Assembly (NCBI RefSeq): GCF_002865645.1
Contig: NW_020194685.1
Coordinates: 372,001 to 436,000 of the forward strand
Source of the DNA: Hyaloscypha bicolor E
Taxonomy: Eukaryota; Ascomycota; Leotiomycetes; Helotiales; Hyaloscyphaceae
DNA length: 64,000 bases
Direction of reading: 5' to 3'
The position numbers and the translations under genes are program-made. This document shows, piece after piece, positions 12,700 to 23,862 of this stretch (within the stretch, counting starts at the first letter, position 1; each line of letters opens with the position of its first letter). The notes beneath the pieces were generated by a model. It was not told where the DNA came from. It made no database searches and saw only the letters and a list, made by a program, of their open reading frames with translations.

Positions 12700-12747
12700 T
12701 TTTTTTTTTTTTTTTTTTTTTTGGCCGATAAAATTCGTTTTTTATCG
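12700..12747. repeat. 23-base T tract followed by a stem-loop
   Basis: A run of 23 T (12700-12722) is followed by CGATAAAA (12726-12733) and its inverted copy TTTTATCG (12740-12747). Seen from the minus strand this is a poly(A) tract, so it could mark the 3' end of a retroposed sequence lying at higher coordinates. It could equally be simple slippage. Confidence 0.5.
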
Positions 12748-13091
12748 AAAACTCTAAAAGCATTCCGAGCGAATATTATTCGCAAGGCTATTCTCTATGC
12801 TTATATTATGATTTAAAAGGCTTATGTTCCCGGTAAAATTTTAGTTCTATTATAATTGAAAATAATTATTATAATTCATTAAAGAAATCATCTTTCTTAT
12901 CTTTTATTTCTTTAGTATATGTTTATATAATATATTGAGACGAGTTTTAGTCTAAACTATAAGATAAGTAGCTAAATAGAAAGCCTAAATTAAGTAGAAT
13001 ATTTGCGCTACCAAAAGTTTTCTTATAAGGGAAGTGGTTCTAAAGTTAATTGCAATTAAAGGGGAGAATTGGGTTCCGGGAATTAATAGGA

Positions 13092-13117
13092 ATTGATACT
13101 TTATTAATAGTATCAAT
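13092..13117. repeat. 9-bp inverted repeat
   Basis: ATTGATACT (13092-13100) and AGTATCAAT (13109-13117) are perfect inverted copies around TTATTAAT. It lies just outside the RIP island together with the hairpin and minisatellite that follow. Confidence 0.5.
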
Positions 13118-13191
13118 ACCTTACAATTCTGGCATCGATACCTATCAATACCAGAAATTAGGTATTTCTGCCAAGCCTGGGCTTGGGACAT

Positions 13192-13218
13192 GCAGTCACG
13201 CGCCTTCGGCGCGACTGC
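13192..13218. repeat. GC-rich hairpin
   Basis: GCAGT, then CGCGCC, a TTC loop, GGCGCG and ACTGC form a strong stem with a small bulge. It immediately precedes the 17-bp minisatellite and is GC-rich in an AT-rich setting. Confidence 0.55.
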
Positions 13219-13229
13219 TTGCGGAGTGC

Positions 13230-13382
13230 ATTCACGTATAAGGCGCATTTATATTTAAAGTATATTTATATTTGGAGTATATCCATATGAAATTCGTATT
13301 TATATTTAGAGCATATTTATATTTGGAGTGCATTTACGTACGAAGCGGATTTATATGCGAAGCGTATTAACGTACGAAGCTA
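13230..13382. repeat. Minisatellite, nine tandem 17-bp units
   Basis: Nine consecutive units of exactly 17 bases, all but one starting ATT. Examples are ATTCACGTATAAGGCGC, ATTTATATTTGGAGTAT, ATTTACGTACGAAGCGG and ATTTATATGCGAAGCGT. Many differences between units are C/T or G/A, so some units look RIP-mutated and others not. The bases just before (ending GGAGTGC) resemble a partial tenth unit. Confidence 0.85.
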
Positions 13383-13860
13383 TATACGAGAAAAATAAAG
13401 CTATCCGTAAGGCTTAGCGAAAGGCACGCCCTAGGCAGCAGCAGTGAACGGGCGTTATATCCAAGGAGGCGAGTACGTACGCAGGGCCGCGAGATAGCAT
13501 ATAAGAAATAGGGCATTTTATGGAAAAACTCACAGAATCGACGATTTTTGAACGTGGGAGGACAGTCTCTGTTCTCTCTGCTGTTATTTTATAGCCACAT
13601 TATAACTTTCTTGGACCCGGTACTACTTCTACACTAATCCCTTGCGTTCAGTAGTAATGAGGTGAGAGGATTGAGACTAACATTTTGCACAGAATTGCGA
13701 GCGTTGCATCCTGAAAAGTAGCGAGCTCATACCCGACCAAAGCACCGCTCGCAAAGATACCTTAGCAGCGAAGCGCATTTGGCCGGCTTGCCGATCAAGC
13801 CAGTATCACAGACGATTTGTAGGTTCTTTTAGTCATGATTATCGCTACACCGAATTTCTC

Positions 13861-14034
13861 ATGAACCCCAACCATGATTGCAAAGATGGGAATTTTCACA
13901 TGTGCAAGGACTGTTATGAAAACGCTTCGATGCTTAAGCTATCAAATTCGAGGATCATTGCCACAGATCAAGACCACCAGGAGCAGAATCACGTGGTAAG
14001 GTTTGATGAAAACCATCCATTTGAGGAGGGCTAA
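13861..14034 (+). CDS. Possible small Cys-rich ORF or gene fragment
   Basis: An ATG-initiated frame of 57 codons, itself the end of a longer stop-free frame from about 13709. It reads HDCKDGNFHMCKDCYEN near its start, a C-x7-C-x2-C spacing resembling the core of ZZ-type or related zinc fingers. A second open frame at 14037-14342 (about 100 codons) starts with a CKICLRYC cluster and ends with an acidic Ser/Asp-rich tail. The two could be exons or frames of one decayed gene. Product unknown. Confidence 0.25.
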   Translation: MNPNHDCKDGNFHMCKDCYENASMLKLSNSRIIATDQDHQEQNHVVRFDENHPFEEG

Positions 14035-14342
14035 GAATGGAAACAGGAATAGATTGTGGTGCATCTGGAAGCTTAACACAGCCCGCGGTCTGTAAGATTT
14101 GCCTCCGTTATTGTCGGTTTCACTACTTGCATGAGGCGGACGAGAGAGCTTGTGATGAAGGAGAGAAGGAATGGAATCAAGGGGCATGCCCTTGGATTCT
14201 GAAAAGTGTTCGGACATTTCCGGGAGTCTTGGAGGCACTGAAAGGCCTTTCTTTGAGCGGTGACGATACTGAAAGCACAGATTCTGAGGAAAGCATGGAT
14301 TTCGGAGAAGAAGATATTGTTGTTGTCGATCTGAATACCTAG

Positions 14343-15270
14343 GAAACTAGACTGTGGAAGCTTAGGGTTGATTTTCATGAGAAATTATCGGCATGGGGGT
14401 TTAGTTTTGATGACTTGATTATGAAGGACCTCAGATAACCCAGATTAGCTATCTATGCAGTGCCTCCATAATAAATGAGATGCATTTCACACCATAATTT
14501 GTCCTATTTATGCAGAATGCTTTGCAACCTATTTCCCATGATGCAAAACTAAGCCGAACCCCGTGCTCGACTAAGATTTCAGAAAGATTTCTGCGTCAAT
14601 TTTGGAAGAGGACCCGCAATGAAACCCTTGCAGGACAACTCATCCTATTATGACTGTAATAGTTTAAATTATATTTGTTGTCAGACAGCTCGATAATCCG
14701 AAGGGTTTGTATAAAGTAACGGAGACGGCCATATGACCTGCACGGCAAACAGGGTTTCTCTCTCTGCTGTTGTTTAACATATTAGAATCCACCTCGTTCC
14801 ACAAGATCGAAAGACTCTCTCCATCTCCCACTATGCAATCTATACAACGTCGGTAATCCCCAGGGCAGACCCCTGCAGGCATGAAAACTCAGGAGGCATT
14901 GCATCACAGATTGGCCTCCCGGAACACCCGTCGCCAATCCTCTTTGTCGCGATATCCAGAATTACTTTTAAACATCCGAAAACAAATTCTTCTTTACCTC
15001 TAAAGACGAAGTTTGAGGAACGCCTTGGACAAGAAGTAGAGAAACCACCGGGCTTGGATGCCGCAGTTGCTGACTTTCGATGCTGCTCGCTTATCACAGT
15101 TGCCCCCTTTTTCTCGCTAAATCGCTGACTATCTTCGCCCTCCTAACGTTATTGGGATAAGCAAGCGAGCTGCAACGGGTGGACGGCAATCCGAACATGG
15201 TCAAGTACAACCACCTGGGTAAAATGGAGATCGACTGTTAGTTTAAAAGAAAAAAATCAAAAAAAAAAGA
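14343..15270. other. No gene supported
   Basis: Normal composition. Minus-strand open frames at 14664-14882 and 14840-15097 are short and unrecognised. A run of A (about 15248-15269) borders the 5S gene and acts as its T-rich terminator when read on the minus strand. Confidence 0.4.
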
Positions 15271-15390
15271 ACATACAACAGCAGGTATTCGCTGGTGGTC
15301 ACCCACCCAACTACTAATCTGCCGATCTGAGGCTTATGTATGGCAGAGCGGACGGGATGCCCAGTGTCTCCTCAGTCTATGGTCGTATGT
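15271..15390 (-). rRNA. 5S ribosomal RNA
   Basis: Read from 15390 downward the sequence begins ACATACGACCATAGAC, as fungal 5S genes do, and ends TGTTGTATGT, complementary to the start (helix I). The internal control region contains TAGTAGTTGGGTGGGTGACC and ACCAGCGAATACC, and CATCCCGTCCGCTC lies in the expected place. Length is 120 nt. A T-rich tract follows immediately on the minus strand and would end RNA polymerase III transcription. In most filamentous ascomycetes 5S genes are dispersed, which fits a lone copy here. I cannot tell a functional copy from a slightly diverged pseudogene by eye. Confidence 0.9.
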
Positions 15391-15589
15391 AGCATGCAAA
15401 CGTTTAATTAAATACATATTACACGACTCCAGGTCCCTAACTCCTACACTGGGTTACTCCAGGGGGCCGAGCGCTCCCATACAAAATCGACTGCGCCTCA
15501 CTCACGCCACAGCAAACTGGCCAATCCATATCCTGGCCCCTATAAATTCGCTCGGACCCCTAAAGTAACCTAGTATAGGAGCTAAGTGC

Positions 15590-16982
15590 CGTATTTTGTA
15601 ATAATAATAAGAAGAAAAAGAAAAGAATTAATAAAACCCAAAATTAAATTAATAATAAAATACAAATTAAATTAAATAAGTATTTTAAATTACTAAATAG
15701 TTATTATTAAAAATATTAATTAAAAATTAAAAATTAAAGAAAAAGGCAAATATTTAATATATATTAATTAATTATTAATTAATATTACTAAAATAATTAA
15801 AAGCTATTTAGGAAATTTTATAAAATTATAAAATTCAATTTAAAAAAAGTAATTTAATTAGCTAATAAAATAAAATAATAATAAGAATTATTAAAAAAAA
15901 CAAATTATATAATATTATATATAAATTAGTAAAATTATAGTTTTATAAAAGTCTAAAAATTCTTTCTTTTCTTAATTAATATAATTAAATCTTTTATCTT
16001 ATTTCTATTTCTATTTATAAGATATATAATAATAGAATAATATATAAATAATTAAGGTAAATAAGCTATAGAGTAATACTTATAAATATAACTAATTCCG
16101 AGAATTAATTCTAATAAAAGACTAATTAATATTCTTTTCTAAAACTAGAAGTATTTTCCTATATATTTCTTAGTATTTAGCCAAGTATATAAAGCCCTTT
16201 ATTTAATTAGGAAATATAATTCTATATAATTCATATAATTCCGATTATAAGCTTTATTTAAAATAGGGAACTAGATCTATAATATTTAATACCTATTTAT
16301 ATATTATTATATATATTTATTATATTATTATATTTTTAATAAGAATAAAATAATAAAATAAGGCTTAAAGACTTATAATTCTAATATTTTATAAAATCTA
16401 AAATAAAGAAGAAAAAAGTAAAATATAATAATAAATAAGTATAGCCTAAATTACTAAATTTTTTAGCTTAATTTAAATTTTAGCTTAAAATTTTAACTAA
16501 AACTAATTATATAATACTAGTTATTATAATTAATATAAAATATTAAGCTTAATAATTAATTTAAACTATTTTATAAAAATCTTATTAAGGCCTAAATATA
16601 AATTAAATAATATATAAGTAATAAAATAAATTAAAGGCTATATTTTTTAAATAAAAAGCTAATATATTAAAATAAGTTTAATAACTAGTCTTAATTTATT
16701 ATTTAATAATAGAATTAATATTAGTTATGAATTATATAAGACTTTTAAATAATAATATTAAAGCTAATATAAATATAATACAAGTAATAAATAAGAAGAA
16801 TTAGCCAAATTAAATTAGAAATTAAATTATTTTAATAAAATATAAATAATTACTAAAGTTAAGTAAAATAAAATAATTTATTATAATTTTTCTTTTTCTT
16901 AAAGGCTAAATAATTCCTTAAATAAGGGCATTTAGATTTTTTTATAAGAGGCTAATATAATAACTAGTATTATTATATAATT
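15590..16982. other. AT-rich RIP island 2, left part
   Basis: Extremely AT-rich with no open frame of 60 codons. I could not recover any protein similarity. It ends at the 5' LTR of the Copia element. Confidence 0.7.
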
Positions 16983-17155
16983 TATATTATAGTAAGAATT
17001 ACTAAATTAGGACTAGTGCGATTACTTTACTTAGTCAGGATCTATATACTTACTTCCTAAAGCTTTATACTTTACTCAAGCTTTTTTCTAGCTAGTTTAA
17101 TTAACTCTTTTACTACTTAATATAACTCCCTACTCTGTAATCTTTATATATATTA
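16983..17155 (+). repeat. 5' LTR of Copia element (RIP-mutated)
   Basis: Aligns base for base with the 3' LTR. About 30 differences, all C-to-T or G-to-A relative to the 3' copy. The exact 3' boundary could shift by 1-3 bases. Confidence 0.9.
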
Positions 17156-17168
17156 GTTATGAGCCCGG
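17156..17168 (+). promoter_or_regulatory. Primer-binding site, initiator-tRNA anticodon-arm type
   Basis: GTTATGAGCCCGG lies directly after the 5' LTR. Its complement, CCGGGCTCATAAC, matches the anticodon stem-loop of eukaryotic initiator tRNA-Met (GGGCTCATAAC) rather than the tRNA 3' end. Priming by such a 5' half of tRNAi-Met is known for Drosophila copia and related elements. Confidence 0.7.
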
Positions 17169-17344
17169 CCTCGCACTAATAAGCTTCCTAATTAGTATAC
17201 CGCAGAGAGTATTTAAGAGCTCATTTAATTTATTTCTTCGAAAAATCATACTTTAGTTTGCATTTCCGGTATTAACTAATTAATAGAAACCATTTCTATA
17301 GTTCTTATAGTTTCTAAAGCTTAATTGCAATTATATCGGAAGTT

Positions 17345-20300
17345 ATGGTAAAGATTATTATTCTAAAGAACTATAGTTCCTGGGTAGACTGGTTTGATAC
17401 TTTCCGTAAAGCAGCCGGTAATAAAGGTATTTGGAATAAGATTAACCTATTTAATAATAAAGTAATTAAAACGAATATAGCGGCTTCTTCTAGGCCTCTC
17501 CCTATAATTAACGAGCTTATACTAAAGGAAACAGAGGATTACTATACCAGATACCAAGTTAATACGGAAAATTAGGATAAAGATACTTAATCTATAGTTA
17601 AGAAAGAATTAAAACCAGTATTTCTATAGCCTGTAATATTCGGGGATATTAGAGATTACTATTTGGCGCTTTTACGAGACTATAAGATCAAGAAACTGAA
17701 CTAGATAAACAAGCTAGTATACTATTATATAATTAGGTAGTAGCTCTATTAAATAGTTAATATAAAGATCCTTATAAACTCTACTCTAGGACTTAAAGAA
17801 AGTAAATAGAGCTCTATTTACGAGGTTCTCAAGGTATTATTAATAAAATACGGTTCTATAAATATAGTATAAATTACTATTACTCGGAGAGTATATAGCT
17901 CGGTTCTACTATAAGTAAACAAAGAAGAAGTAAGCCTAAAGCACTGGTTTACTAATTAGAAAAAGGCACTCAATTATACTAGAGCTCTTAAAATTACTAA
18001 AATCAAAGGTACTCTAGTAGTAATTAAGTTCTTAATAGCCTTTTAGCAGAAACTCGCACTAACCTAAATAATAGAATAGCTTAGTAATTTATATAGTAAA
18101 GACAAGCTAGGGCTTCCGATCCTTATATTTAAATAGTATAGCCAGATATTTAATTAGATTATTTTGGAAAACCAGAATACCAAGTACTTAGGAGCTCCTA
18201 TAATCTTTACTATACTCGGGAATTAAACTAGTAAAGAATCGGATAGTAAGCCTAATTCGGATAAATACAAGTATTATAAGTACCCTTATAAAAGTTCCAA
18301 AATCTATAAGTATAAGTAAGACCTACTTAGCTATACTATTATAGAAATTATAATTACCGGATTAAGTAAAACTTGGATAAAATTCAAGCCTAATAAATAA
18401 TAGATTAGAAAAATCCGGGAAAGGATCTTAATCGAATATTAGAAGAATCTAAAACTTTAGCTAGAGAAGAAATACGGTATAAAAATCACTAGTAGACAAG
18501 CTATAAAGAAGCTAATACCCGGTATTATTTCTAAAAAGAAGCCTAAAATATCCGGAACCTAATTTCCTAGGAACTTTAATATTATTCTAGTAGATCCTAT
18601 ACTAATAATCCAGAGCCCAGGTTAGGAAATCTATATAATACTCGATTTCTCAAGATACCTGCTCTTTTAAAGTACCTTATTAAATAATTATAGTACTATA
18701 TACCTGGTTAATAACAAGAATCTAATTAATTCTAGTACTTTTATTAAGGCGAAAATTAATAATTATATAGAAGCAGAAATAACTAGTCTTTTAATTATTA
18801 GATATAGTACTCATATAATTAAAAACGTAGTTAATAGACCTATAAGACCATATACTAAAGATCTAATCCTCTATAATATTATAGTTATTAAAGAATTTCA
18901 TATAAATATTATTTCTAAAGCTTGCCTAGCAGAAAAGAAAGCTTAGTATTATAAATATAATCTTATAATTAGACTAGAAAATTATAAAGAAAATATAATA
19001 TTAATATAATTAGAATATAGGTTTAATTTAGTTTTCCTTAAATATAAGCTACTTTCTACTTACTTTAATATTTCATTTGAAATTCCTACTAGTACTAGAA
19101 ATATATTTATATTTCTAATACTCGAATATTTAATTAGAGTTCGGTATAAGAAATTAAGGGAATATCTTAAGCCAAGAAATAATTCAGAAGAAAAATAGTA
19201 TATAAGAATAGGGTATTTAGCCTATAAAGCTTTATAAAAGCTCGTTAATTATATATATAATATAAAAATTAATAGACTAATAAGAATTATATGCGAATTT
19301 TATACTTAGGTATATATTAGGCAAGTAATCTCATATAGGCTAACTGAGAGAAAACCTACTTAACTATTTTAGAGAATTTTATAGAACTTATTTAATTACC
19401 CAAATAGCTATAATAGTTCGAGCTAGATTCTAATAATTAAGAACGAATTTAGTAAAAAGCTCTTTAGATATTTTTTATAAAATAAAGGAAGTTTAGTAGT
19501 ATTTAATATAATTAGGGATTTTAAATAGTAAATATATAAATAATATAATCTTTTAATTACTTATATTAAGTATAATTAGAAGAAAGTAATTATTTTAATT
19601 CAAGAAATATTAGCCTATTAAATCTAGATAAAGGAAAAAAGCTTTAAAATTAAGCTTTCTCTTTTATATATATATAAGCCAAATAGTAGTATTAAATAAG
19701 CAGGATAGGAGATTATAAATAAGGCTATTATAATATACTTAATAGCTAATTTGCCTAAAAAACTATAGCCGGAAAGCTTTATAGCTATAATCTACCTATA
19801 TAATTAAAGCCCCTTATATATAAATTACTAGAGAATACCAAATAAAATACTTAATATATAATTCTATAATTATTTCCATTAGTATAACCCAGAGCTTATA
19901 GCTCGAATAATAGTCGATCTCAGGCCTAATTAGAATAGAATCTATATATATAGTTCTAGGACATATCTAATAATTAAGAACTATAAAATAAGACGAAATA
20001 AGAAAGCTTTTAAAATTATATTATATAGGTATATCGAATATTTAGTTAGATATATTATATCTAATATTTATAAAATCTGGGTCCCTATATTTAATAAAGT
20101 AATTATTATATATAATATTATATTTAATAAGAATATTCTCTATAAAAAAGATTATAAATATACTAAAGGCTATAATATAAAGATTATAAAGAATATAGTA
20201 GAACTACTTCTAGAGAATAAGATTCAGGATACTAAATTAATTTTTGAGAATAAGGAATTATAATATAATGGCTTATTAGAATAAATAGAAAATAAGCCTA

Positions 20301-22640
20301 AACTAGGAAGTAATAAGTAAATAAACTAATAATTAAAAAAGTCTATAAGTATACTAATAAGTTATAACTCGGGAGTAGAAAGCTCTATAACCTTACTAGA
20401 AATAGAACTCATGACTTTATAAAGTACTCCAGAGCTAGAAAGTATACTAGAGCCTAGAAATAATAGAAATAAAGGTACTAAGCTTTTAAGAAAGCTTATT
20501 ATTATAGAGAGAAATATAATAGAGTATACTAGAACTATTAGAGAAATATACTAAACTAATAAAAGCAGAGAAGGATTTCCTTAGGACTAGTAATAAGGTC
20601 TACTAATAGCTTCTATAAGTAAAGCAGGAAACTCACTTATAGAATAAGTAGATAACTTAATAGAAATAGGAGGATTTTCTATAGAAAGAGCAAATAGCTT
20701 AACTAAAATAGAAGATTAAATAGTAAAACTAAAGAAAAAATAAATAAAGAAGCCAATTATTAAAACCAGAAATAGGCTAATCCAAATATGCTTATATAAG
20801 GGAAATAATTAGGACAGAGATCCAGGTAAAGCTAGTAATAGTATAATTATTATAATAAGTATATTATTATAAATAATAAATAAATCGAATTAGATTAATT
20901 ACTTAAAGTTTCTTTTAGGATCTCTCTAGCCTAATTAGCTAGAGAATTATAAAAAGGAATTCAATTATAAAACTATATATATTATAATTATAATAATAGT
21001 TTAATTAAAAATATATCTAGAATAAAATACTTCAGGTAATATAATAATAAGAAAAATTCATATTAATAATCTTCTAAAGACTTTAAAAATATAGAATAAT
21101 CTAGAGAAGTATCTAGTTAGAAAATACTTTAAATTAGATACTAAACTAGAGATTAATAACTTTAAAGCTCGAAATTACTAGAGAATTATTTCTAGTAATA
21201 AAGCAAGCAAACCTCTAATTTCTTTAAAATAGGTATTTATATATAAAATTAATTCTAATAAATATATTATTTAGTATTATTTAAAGCTAGTAGTTTATAG
21301 AGATTTCTAAGAAAAGGTATTACTTCTATTTATATATACTACTATACTTGTAATAAGGTCTTTTTAAGTAACTAGTATAATTATGGCTTATTTTAATCTA
21401 GAAATAAAGTAATTTAATATTATAAATATATTTATTAATATAGAAAGAGATTCTAATAGGCCTATAGTAATATATAAGCTACTAGATAGTTTTAAGATAC
21501 TAGAATATATAATAGAGGTAAATCGAGCTCTATATGGGCTATAAGACTTTCTTATTCTATAATATAAATACTAGACAAATACTTTCAAGAGAATTAGATT
21601 CTCGGGACTTAATAAAGAGCCCTATATTTATATAAATATAGATTATAAAGTCTTTATTATTTTCTATATAAATGACTTTTAGATACTTTATTATAAAAAT
21701 ATTAAAACATATACTTAATTAATTATTATTTAGATTAAGATAGTTTATAAGCTTTATAATATATAAGATATAGAATAGTTCCTAGAAATTCATATAATTA
21801 GAGATTAGAAGACTAAAAAGCTCTAGCTAGTTTATAATACCTATATTAAGAAGATTACTAAGAAGTTTAGAGTAGTAAATAGAAAGTGCCCTAATACTTT
21901 ATTACCTGAAATTAATCTTTAAAGATATAGTAATTAAGCTTATCTATATTAAATTAAGGTATATTAGAAGAAAATCGGATTACTACTTTATACTATAATT
22001 ATAATTAGACCGGATATAGCTTTTACTACTTTAATACTCTCTTAGTTCTTAATAAACCCTGTTTTAGAGTACTTTATAGCTATAGATTAGGCTTTCCGAT
22101 ACCTATTTGGAACCCGGTTTCTAGTAATTTAATATAATAGGAAATATAGAAAGATATAGCTATAGATTATATCTAATACTTTATATATAAATAACCTGGA
22201 TATATAATAATCGAGTTATAAGTATATAATTTCCTTATTTAGAGATTTAATATTATAGAAAGCTATTTAATAAAGCTCTATAATTACTTCTTTAACCGAA
22301 TTAGAAATATATAGAGTTACTTATATAGTAAAGGAGATTATAGCTCTCTAGAAGCTATTTAGGGATTTATATTTAGATCTTAGAAAGCTCTGAACTATAT
22401 TTTATAATAATAAGTAAATTATTTAACTAATTATTAGAGAGAATAAAAGAATTACTATAAAACTCTATTATATTAATATCTAGAATATATGGCTATATTA
22501 AGAGTATAATAAAGGCATATTTCAAGTTATATATCTTTAGAATATTAGAGTAAAGATTAAAATAATTAAATAATATAAAAAGAGGCTTTTATTTATATCT
22601 TTTATTTATAAAATCTATTAAAATAATAGAGCTTGAGAGC
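17345..22640 (+). pseudogene. Copia gag-pol polyprotein, stop-riddled
   Basis: Starts with an open 76-codon gag segment (17345-17575, WVDWFDTFRKAAGNKGIW), then continues with frequent TAG/TAA. A degraded zinc-knuckle region lies near 18260 with its Cys replaced by Tyr. The protease/integrase region covers roughly 18560-20100. Reverse transcriptase (about 21180-21900) retains NRALYGL near 21520 and FYINDF where Copia has the YVDD box. RNase H (about 22260-22540) reads SLTELEIYRVTYIVKEIIAL and later YYINIQNIWLY, matching the Copia STEAEY and HVDIHNHWLR segments. Damage is in the RIP direction. It cannot encode a working polyprotein. Confidence 0.88.
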
Positions 22641-22741
22641 TAATAGTAGGAAATCTAAAGGTGCTCTACTATAGCATTAATAAGCTTATATAAAAGGCCC
22701 TTTACCTAATTAGACTACTCCTTATTCTTATTAATAGCCTT

Positions 22742-23010
22742 TTAAACCTTAGCAGAAGAGCTCTTATTACTATTCTTTTTATTAGATTTGGCAATCTCAA
22801 GTATAGTATAAATAAAGTACCTAAGAGCAAATAAACGCTTTAAAATAGTCAGAATCTGTAAAAGAGAATCAAGAAAAGAGAGCTTATAGCATCTTTGGTA
22901 ATCGGAAGTTCTATAAGAAAGAGCTATATAATAGGGATATAAGAGATCGGAATGGCTAAACAAGAATAACCAGAAGTATACTTCTAGTAATAAGAACCTT
23001 GGCTAATAGT
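22742..23010 (-). CDS. Antisense ORF in the Copia 3' internal tail
   Basis: Between the RNase H end (about 22640) and the 3' LTR lies about 1 kb not expected in a compact Copia element. A minus-strand frame runs about 90 codons from a TAG near 23007 to a stop at 22742 without interruption, ending in a Lys/Asn/Ser-rich tail (SNKKNSNKSSSAKV). There is no ATG at its start; the original start may have been lost. Possibly an accessory or captured sequence. Function unknown. Confidence 0.3.
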
Positions 23011-23683
23011 ATTATAGTAAGAACTATTACTCTTGTCCTTTAGAGCAAATAAGACTATATCAAGTCAAAACAAGCTTTGAAATAGTATAGAGAACTTATA
23101 ATAACCTATACAAGGGATCTCTCTGAGACTAGTACAAGCAGGATAAGGAGTACAAGGCTTTAGTATAGACTTCTTTATCTTTAGTAAAGGGGTACTAGGA
23201 GTATTAGAAGACGTTATAGGGATCTAAACCTCAATATTCTATTAAAAGTGAGCTTTATATTAATAGTTAAGAGCTATACTTACGGCGGACTTGCGAGCTA
23301 CTTAATGCTATTCAAAAGTTAATAAAAGGTAAAGCAAGAATGTATTTTGGGTTAAAAATACCTTGGATTTGCGAGCCGGAATTGACTTAATAGTAGTGCG
23401 AGAAGAGGTAGAAGCTATATTTATAATAATCGGAAGCTTGGGAAGGGATCTCTGGAAGGGTGTTAAAGAAGAGCGTTTGATTAGAGGCTCTAGAGTTAGT
23501 GAAAAAGGGGGGGTTTATATAGGGATCTCCTGGAATTCGGTAATCTGGGGAAACGATACGTACTAAGCCTATTTGGATCGGAATATTAATGCGGCTCTGC
23601 AAAACCCATATATCGGACGAATTTCGCCATTTCAAAGCTCTCTAATTAGGTAGAACAGATAGAATACGGTATCGTGCCTTCCT

Positions 23684-23689
23684 GGGGGG
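23684..23689 (+). promoter_or_regulatory. Polypurine tract of Copia element
   Basis: GGGGGG immediately precedes the TG that opens the 3' LTR, the position of the plus-strand primer in LTR retrotransposons. Confidence 0.65.
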
Positions 23690-23862
23690 TGTATTGTAGT
23701 GAGAATCACTAAATTGGGGCTAGCGCGATCGCTCTGCTTAGTCAGGATCTGTGCACTCACTTCCTGAAGCTTCACACTTCACTCAAGCTCTTTTCTAGCT
23801 AGTTCAATCAACTCTTTTACTACTCAATGCAACTCCCTACTCTGCGATCTTTACGTGCATTA
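23690..23862 (+). repeat. 3' LTR of Copia element (nearly unmutated)
   Basis: 173 bp, starts TGTATTGTAG. It keeps CG, GC and CA dinucleotides that are TA, AT and TA in the 5' LTR. About 400 bases of the internal sequence upstream (from about 23280) are also much less AT-rich than the rest of the element. Confidence 0.9.

Larger units (their letters stand above)
5880..13020. other. AT-rich RIP island 1
   Basis: About 7 kb of very AT-rich DNA with almost no C or G outside fixed patches and no long open frame. Readable but stop-riddled coding sequence survives in two places (listed separately: an AAA+ ATPase on minus and a STAND N-terminus on plus). Most stops are TAA or TAG, as expected when CAA, CAG and TGG codons are hit by C-to-T on either strand. 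I infer RIP from this; it is the usual fate of repeated DNA in Pezizomycotina. Confidence 0.85.
16983..23862 (+). mobile_element. Ty1/Copia LTR retrotransposon, full length but inactivated
   Basis: About 6.9 kb with two 173-bp LTRs that align without gaps (16983-17155 and 23690-23862), a primer-binding site directly after the 5' LTR, a G-run directly before the 3' LTR, and an internal gag-protease-integrase-RT-RNase H order, which defines Copia rather than Gypsy. The 3' LTR starts TG; the matching 5' LTR start is TA, explained by G-to-A. TAATT just before the 5' LTR recurs at the end of the 3' LTR (23861-23865), a possible target-site duplication, but in such AT-rich sequence this is weak. 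Coding sequence is full of stops, so the copy is dead. Confidence 0.93.

Noticed and set aside
13192..13218. Rho-independent terminator
   Set aside because: A GC hairpin without a following T run, in a eukaryotic genome; such a terminator would have no meaning here.
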